Positions 59,523 to 64,000 of a stretch of DNA of 64,000 nucleotides are shown piece by piece (the stretch's first letter is position 1; each line of letters starts with the position of its first letter). The stretch lies in contig NZ_CP039727.1 of NCBI RefSeq assembly GCF_005154805.1, positions 1,299,501 through 1,363,500 on the forward strand. Reading direction: 5' to 3'. Below the pieces are notes generated by a model that ran no database searches, was not told the DNA's origin, and saw nothing but the letters and a program-made list of their open reading frames with translations. The translations under genes were made by a program, and so were the position numbers. The DNA comes from Bacillus sp. S3 (lineage in GTDB: Bacteria > Bacillota > Bacilli > Bacillales > Cytobacillaceae).

Positions 59523-60599
59523 TTAATCGTCATATTCATCTTCAACTGATACTTCGTTGTGATGATAAGAATGAAAGCTGGTAATCAATGTATCAAGATG
59601 TTCCACCTGTTCACCATAATCAATAATCATCGCGATAATTTGCATTGTATGATAGAGATGTGGATCATTATGATCGGAATATTCCTTTTGATGGGCTAAG
59701 AAGAAGTCGAATAACTCCTTTTTATTTAAGTATTCATTATCCTCAGGGTATGGAGGAGGTGTAGGGATTTTCCCAATGAACCTTAGAAGAACCTGTTCAT
59801 GGTGATAAATAAGGCTGTCTAATTGATTTTGGATGGACTCCTTAAATTCTTCGGGAAGCTGCAGCAAATCGTTTTCATAACGATGCAGTCTTTTTAACGT
59901 ATCAAGTGCTTTTTTTGCCGTTATGTTTAATTGACGATAAATAACAAGCTTTCGCGATTTTTCCGGAAGATTTTTTTTCAAATAGTAGCGTTCTTCCTTC
60001 AGCATCTTATAATACAGATCCATAGTATTGATACTGTCTTTAAATTTTTTAATATCCGTTTTAAGAAGTTGATGATCATAATCATGGCGTGCACTGAGAC
60101 GAATCCATTTTATAATTTCCTCAGTCGTATCAACAATTTTTAGATATAACTTATTCTCATATTTTGGCGGCATAAACACAAGGTTGACGATAAACGCCGA
60201 AAATACCCCAATCATAATCGTTGAAAAACGGATGCCGGCAAATTCAATAAAGCTGCCGCTTTGCGTTTCCATAATGGAAATTAAGGTGACGAGAGAAAGT
60301 CCAATTGTATTCTCCAACTTAAGTTTAAGGTTGATAATAATGACAATAATAGCGGCCAAACCGATGACAATAATATGATTTCCCAGCAGTAGAACAAAAA
60401 TAACTGCAAGCAATGCACCGATTAGATTGCCTTGAATTTGTTCGATAATCGTCAAATAGGAGCGATAAATGGTCGGTTGGATAGCAAATATTGCTGCGAT
60501 TCCTGCGAATAGCGGAGAGGGTGAGTGCAGCAGCTGACCTATATAGAGTGATAAAACAATAGCTATTCCCGTTTTTAAGATGCGGGCACCTAACTTCAT
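59523..60599 (-). CDS. ygaE: FUSC/aromatic-acid exporter family membrane protein (YgaE)
   Basis: 358 residues. Residues 1-165 hold about five to six membrane helices (ILKTGIAIVLSLYIG, FAAIFAIQPTIYRSYLTII-like stretch, VIVIIINLKLKLENTIGLSL); the C-terminal ~190 residues are a soluble helical ArAE_1_C-type domain (KYENKLYLKIVDTTEEIIKWI). The start was set at 60599, about 11 bases from AAAGGA, because the extra 29 residues upstream are not of family type. The neighbour ygaD and shared terminator follow the B. subtilis order. Substrate unknown. Confidence 0.82.
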   Translation of the reverse strand: MKLGARILKTGIAIVLSLYIGQLLHSPSPLFAGIAAIFAIQPTIYRSYLTIIEQIQGNLIGALLAVIFVLLLGNHIIVIGLAAIIVIIINLKLKLENTIGLSLVTLISIMETQSGSFIEFAGIRFSTIMIGVFSAFIVNLVFMPPKYENKLYLKIVDTTEEIIKWIRLSARHDYDHQLLKTDIKKFKDSINTMDLYYKMLKEERYYLKKNLPEKSRKLVIYRQLNITAKKALDTLKRLHRYENDLLQLPEEFKESIQNQLDSLIYHHEQVLLRFIGKIPTPPPYPEDNEYLNKKELFDFFLAHQKEYSDHNDPHLYHTMQIIAMIIDYGEQVEHLDTLITSFHSYHHNEVSVEDEYDD

Positions 60600-60747
60600 T
60601 CTAAATGAGTTCCTTTCAAATATAATAATAATTATTTTATTTTGATCATTGAAGAACAAATATGTACTATACATGGATTTAAACATTTTATCAAGAGAAA
60701 GTATATGAAATTATTATTCAAATTGTTACAACTATATGTACCCAAAA

Positions 60748-60772
60748 AACGTCCGCTATAGCAGCGGACGTT
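60748..60772 (-). terminator. Terminator of the glutamate synthase gene
   Basis: AACGTCCGCT pairs perfectly with AGCGGACGTT over five bases; on the minus strand it is followed by six T and lies just past the stop. Confidence 0.93.
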
Positions 60773-60777
60773 CACAA

Positions 60778-63700
60778 TCATTCTGTTGAAACAGATGGAT
60801 CGGCTTGTTCTTTCACAGGGATTATTTGGATAAAGTGGTTTTCCGGATTGGTCAAAAGTCCGCGAAGCTGATTTGCCTCACTGGATTGACCATTTTTCTC
60901 CAACAAGTCAGTATATTGATTTAACAGTTCGTTTATATCCTGGATTCCCTTTTCATTTAGTTCGACAACGGAAACTTTTGCACCTTTAGCAACACGTCGT
61001 GTAATAGCATCCTTTGTCAATCCCATTTCTGGCTGCTGACGGACATAAACGACACCACCGGTCATGCCTGCACAAATCCACGGACCTGGGTCACCTAACA
61101 CGAGCCCGCGGCCGTTTGTCATATACTCGAATGCAAATCCTTTAATATTGGCATTCGCACCGATGTTTCCGGCTTCTTTTTCCGGAAGTGGCTTTTTCAT
61201 CGCTCCGCCGATAATTAAATCAGCGCCAGAGAGACGAATTCCAGCACGGGCATCGGCATTTCCTTGGGCGATTAGCAAACCTTTTTGCGCCCCGTAGCCA
61301 AACCCTTTACCAACTGAACCATTAAATAAAATCCCATTTTTACCTTTGGACTTCAGAACTTGAATAGCCCCGCCAAAGGAAGTTTTTCCAACCCCGTCCT
61401 GACCGCCACCCTCCACAGTGATCTCAATTCCTTCACTATTGTAGGCACCTAAGCCGTTACCCGGAATGGAACCGTCCAAATACTTAAGCTGTACTGGGGC
61501 CAGCTGCTTGTAGGAGCCGTCCAATCTGCCGCGAACGCGATGACAGGATACTCGACTTCCTAATACACGCTGTTCAGATGTTACACTTACGAATTCTCGC
61601 GAAGAAAGGAGCTGTTCGACACTGGCATCAAGATATTCCGCTCCTGCAGCCACCTGCATTTGAACCTCCTCCATAGATTTTGAAGCTTCTATTTTTGCAA
61701 ATTGGCTGATTTCCAGTGGTTTTAACAAGTAGGAAAGGTTAAGCTGCTGTTCTCCTCTTACTTGCTCCAATAATTCTGAATGGCCGACAGCATCTTGTAA
61801 ATTTTTAATACCGAGTGAAGCAGCAAGTGTCTTTAATTCTAATCCAAAAGCTGTAAATAGATTCATGATCCCTTGAACGGCCATATCAAACTGTCTTGGG
61901 ACAAACCGTCTTAATCCATGCTCTTTTGCCTGGGCTTCTGATTCAATTTGCGTAGCAATACCAACATGGCATGTATCTAAATGGCAGCCGCGGCAAGTCG
62001 TACAGCCGATGGACAGCATTGCCAATGTTCCGAATCCGACACGATTTGCTCCAAGCAGCATGATTTTAATCACGTCCATAGCACTCTTCATGCCGCCGTC
62101 AGCCCAAATTTCTACTTTGTGGCGAAGACCGCTTTCTAAAAGGGCATTATGGGCTGCTTTTACACCAATTTCAACTGGCAAGCCTACGTACTGCAGGGCA
62201 TGAATTCTGGCTGCACCTGTCCCTCCATCAAAGCCGCTTAACGTAATGATATCTGCACCGGCTTTCGCAATTCCGACAGCGATAGTTCCGATATTCGGTA
62301 CGACCGGCACCTTGACTGCAATCTTAGCCTGATCGTTTGCTGTTTTTAATTCAAGAATCATTTGCGCCAAATCTTCGATTGAATAAATATCATGATTGTT
62401 TGATGGTGAGATCAAATCCGAACCTAGCGTTGCATTACGAGCTTCCGCAACCTTTGCGGTAACCTTAGAACCAGGTAAGTGGCCGCCCTCACCAGGCTTC
62501 GCCCCTTGACCAATTTTAATTTCTAATAGATTAGAAGAGTTTAATAGTTCAGCGTTCACTCCGAAACGGCCGGATGCAATCTGCTGACCGCGCGTCTTCG
62601 GATATTTACCGAGCATATCCTTAATTTCGCCGCCTTCACCATTTAAGCTGACCATATTTAAACGATCTGCCCCTTCAGCATAGGCCCTAAAGGCTGTTTC
62701 ATTCTGCGAACCAAAGGACATCGAAGATATCAAAAACGGTAAATCATGATCACCGACACGTAGATCGACGTCAGCAGGTAAAACCCGTTTATTGGTCTTC
62801 TTAAGCTGCACTAAATGGCGAATGGTTGTTGGATTTTCTGTTTCTTGTTCAGAGATTTTATCACGATAAGCACTATAGTCACCAGTTGCAGCCACTTCAC
62901 CAATAGCTTTCCATATCCGTGGGAAGAGGTGAAAGGTTTTTCCGACTCTTTCCTTCTCACTCTGATAATCTTCTGCTCTTTTTAACGCATCAAGCTTCAT
63001 CGCTTCAAAATTCGATTCAATTTCTTTTGAACCAAAAAAGTTAATGATGTTTAAAATTTGCGCAATTTCCTCATGGAGCCCAATACTTGAGAATAGTCTT
63101 CCATAACCGCGGAGTTCATGGATTCCTATTGTCGAGATTACCTTTTCAATTCCCTTTGTTAGGGCGCTATATAAGTTTAATAACGGCTTATTAGATTCAT
63201 CGAGAACCGTTAAGAACATATAATATGGGCTGACCAAATCGGCCCCAAGACCAAATACGGTAATAATATCATGCAGCGAGCGAATCGCGGCAGAACGTAA
63301 TACTAATGAGCATTCTCTTCTTAATTCTGCTTTGACTAACGCCTGATCGATTGCTGATGTTACAAGATGTGGGTCAATCCAATAGAAATCCTCCTGATGG
63401 GATTTTGCATCATCAAGGATGAGTAATGTTTTTCCTGCCTGGACAGCCTGAACGGCTTCCTCCGCAATTCTTGCGATAGCCTGATCTACATTTTCATCCT
63501 TTTTAAATGTGGCAGATAAATAGGCTGCTAATTTCTGCTGTTGAAAATGCTGCGCAACTTGATCAAAGCTCGGCTGACCTAGGGTCTCTGAACATGTGTA
63601 ACCTGCTTTTCCTTCTAATAGAAGAGGAGTGGTTAACTCCAACACCGTTTCCGTTTTTTCTTTCAAAAATAATGTTGGACGCTTGCCGATAATGACACGA

Positions 63701-63999
63701 GTGGAGAAATGCTCTGTTTCCCGATCGCGGTCAATGGCTGGATTTGTAACAACAGCAACACTTTCCTTTATATAATCAGCGATATTCACACGTTCAGGGT
63801 TAAGGGCCGCTAGTGGTGCGTCATGCCCCAGAGAACGAATCGGTTCCACTCCTTTTTCCGCCATCTGTTCAATTAATTGAATATGATCTCGCTCCCAGCC
63901 AAAGGCCTTATACTGTCCGTTATGGAGTTTGTCTGGATAATTCATTGTGACGGTTTTAGCTAAAACAGGGGGGAGTAACCGCAGCCTTGATCCGTCAAT
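60778..63999 (-). CDS. Glutamate synthase large subunit (5' part outside window)
   Basis: The frame is open to the window edge: 1073 codons are present of about 1500 expected. The N-terminal glutaminase domain lies outside. Seen here: the central domain (SLGHDAPLAAL, TNPAIDRDRE), the FMN-binding synthase barrel (GEGGEIKDMLGKYPKTRGQQ, KPGEGGHLPGSKV, LSGFDGGTGAARIHAL), the 3Fe-4S segment CTTCRGCHLDTCHVG, and the C-terminal GXGXG beta-helix (GSVGKGFGYGAQKG). It makes glutamate from 2-oxoglutarate using glutamine nitrogen. The ATG at 63945 is internal and not the start. No gltD lies downstream (ygaE follows), so the electron donor may be encoded elsewhere or be ferredoxin. Confidence 0.88.
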   Translation of the reverse strand: MDGSRLRLLPPVLAKTVTMNYPDKLHNGQYKAFGWERDHIQLIEQMAEKGVEPIRSLGHDAPLAALNPERVNIADYIKESVAVVTNPAIDRDRETEHFSTRVIIGKRPTLFLKEKTETVLELTTPLLLEGKAGYTCSETLGQPSFDQVAQHFQQQKLAAYLSATFKKDENVDQAIARIAEEAVQAVQAGKTLLILDDAKSHQEDFYWIDPHLVTSAIDQALVKAELRRECSLVLRSAAIRSLHDIITVFGLGADLVSPYYMFLTVLDESNKPLLNLYSALTKGIEKVISTIGIHELRGYGRLFSSIGLHEEIAQILNIINFFGSKEIESNFEAMKLDALKRAEDYQSEKERVGKTFHLFPRIWKAIGEVAATGDYSAYRDKISEQETENPTTIRHLVQLKKTNKRVLPADVDLRVGDHDLPFLISSMSFGSQNETAFRAYAEGADRLNMVSLNGEGGEIKDMLGKYPKTRGQQIASGRFGVNAELLNSSNLLEIKIGQGAKPGEGGHLPGSKVTAKVAEARNATLGSDLISPSNNHDIYSIEDLAQMILELKTANDQAKIAVKVPVVPNIGTIAVGIAKAGADIITLSGFDGGTGAARIHALQYVGLPVEIGVKAAHNALLESGLRHKVEIWADGGMKSAMDVIKIMLLGANRVGFGTLAMLSIGCTTCRGCHLDTCHVGIATQIESEAQAKEHGLRRFVPRQFDMAVQGIMNLFTAFGLELKTLAASLGIKNLQDAVGHSELLEQVRGEQQLNLSYLLKPLEISQFAKIEASKSMEEVQMQVAAGAEYLDASVEQLLSSREFVSVTSEQRVLGSRVSCHRVRGRLDGSYKQLAPVQLKYLDGSIPGNGLGAYNSEGIEITVEGGGQDGVGKTSFGGAIQVLKSKGKNGILFNGSVGKGFGYGAQKGLLIAQGNADARAGIRLSGADLIIGGAMKKPLPEKEAGNIGANANIKGFAFEYMTNGRGLVLGDPGPWICAGMTGGVVYVRQQPEMGLTKDAITRRVAKGAKVSVVELNEKGIQDINELLNQYTDLLEKNGQSSEANQLRGLLTNPENHFIQIIPVKEQADPSVSTE

Positions 64000-64000
64000 A

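Overview
The window comes from a low-GC, endospore-forming Bacillaceae chromosome (Bacillus sensu lato). The evidence is the AT-rich composition, the strong AGGAGG-type ribosome sites with many TTG and GTG starts, two small acid-soluble spore protein genes (sspK, sspE), and a right-hand half whose order (yfhD, yfhE, recX, yfhH, sspK, yfhP, mutY, fabL, sspE, ygaB, ygaC, ygaD, ygaE) follows the yfh-yga region of Bacillus subtilis as I know it. I saw no rRNA, tRNA, CRISPR array, IS element or prophage gene.

Layout. 1-2.8 kb: the tail of an NlpC/P60 cell-wall hydrolase and a polar amino-acid ABC importer. 3-5.3 kb: a 784-residue protein with an IspA-like prenyl synthase at its C-terminus and an unusual N-terminal half. 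5.5-10.8 kb: a small stress-type membrane protein, heme O synthase, and a CuA-containing family-B heme-copper enzyme (subunits IIa, II and I) followed by a SCO copper chaperone and a His/Met-rich membrane protein. Subunit I has Asn where oxygen reductases carry the active-site Tyr, so this may be a nitric oxide reductase rather than a terminal oxidase. 11-18.8 kb: an XRE-TPR regulator, a dispersed structured repeat, an MFS exporter with twin operator-like palindromes, a YgbA-like gene, a POT peptide transporter, a short UvrC-like nuclease, a DoxX-like protein and a MerR/TipA regulator. 18.9-24.8 kb: a dipeptide/oligopeptide ABC importer with five helically phased 11-bp repeats inside the operon. 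25-26.3 kb: aroK-aroD.

26.5-38.9 kb is the arginine block: argC-argJ-argB-argD-carA-carB-argF, then argG and argH. Together these carry glutamate to arginine, including an arginine-specific carbamoyl phosphate synthase. Pairs of ARG-box-like sites 20 bp apart overlap the predicted promoters of argC and argG, and a cre-like site lies upstream of argC.

39-41.2 kb: a nitrilase-superfamily hydrolase and two GNAT acetyltransferases. 41.3-49.6 kb: a ROK sugar kinase, a P-loop kinase and four glycosyltransferases, two of them paralogues with lectin-like tails. A SAM riboswitch controlling an ACT-less homoserine dehydrogenase sits inside this cluster. 49.7-60.6 kb: the spore, repair and lipid genes of the yfh-yga segment, plus an SDR gene. 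60.8 kb to the edge: a glutamate synthase large subunit, cut by the window end, with no gltD beside it.

Several short genes were called by hand translation: oxidase subunit IIa (7185), yfhE (50058), and the corrected small forms of yfhD, sspK and sspE. Many start codons were moved to sites with a correctly spaced Shine-Dalgarno sequence. All functional calls are from motif recognition; no database search was run.
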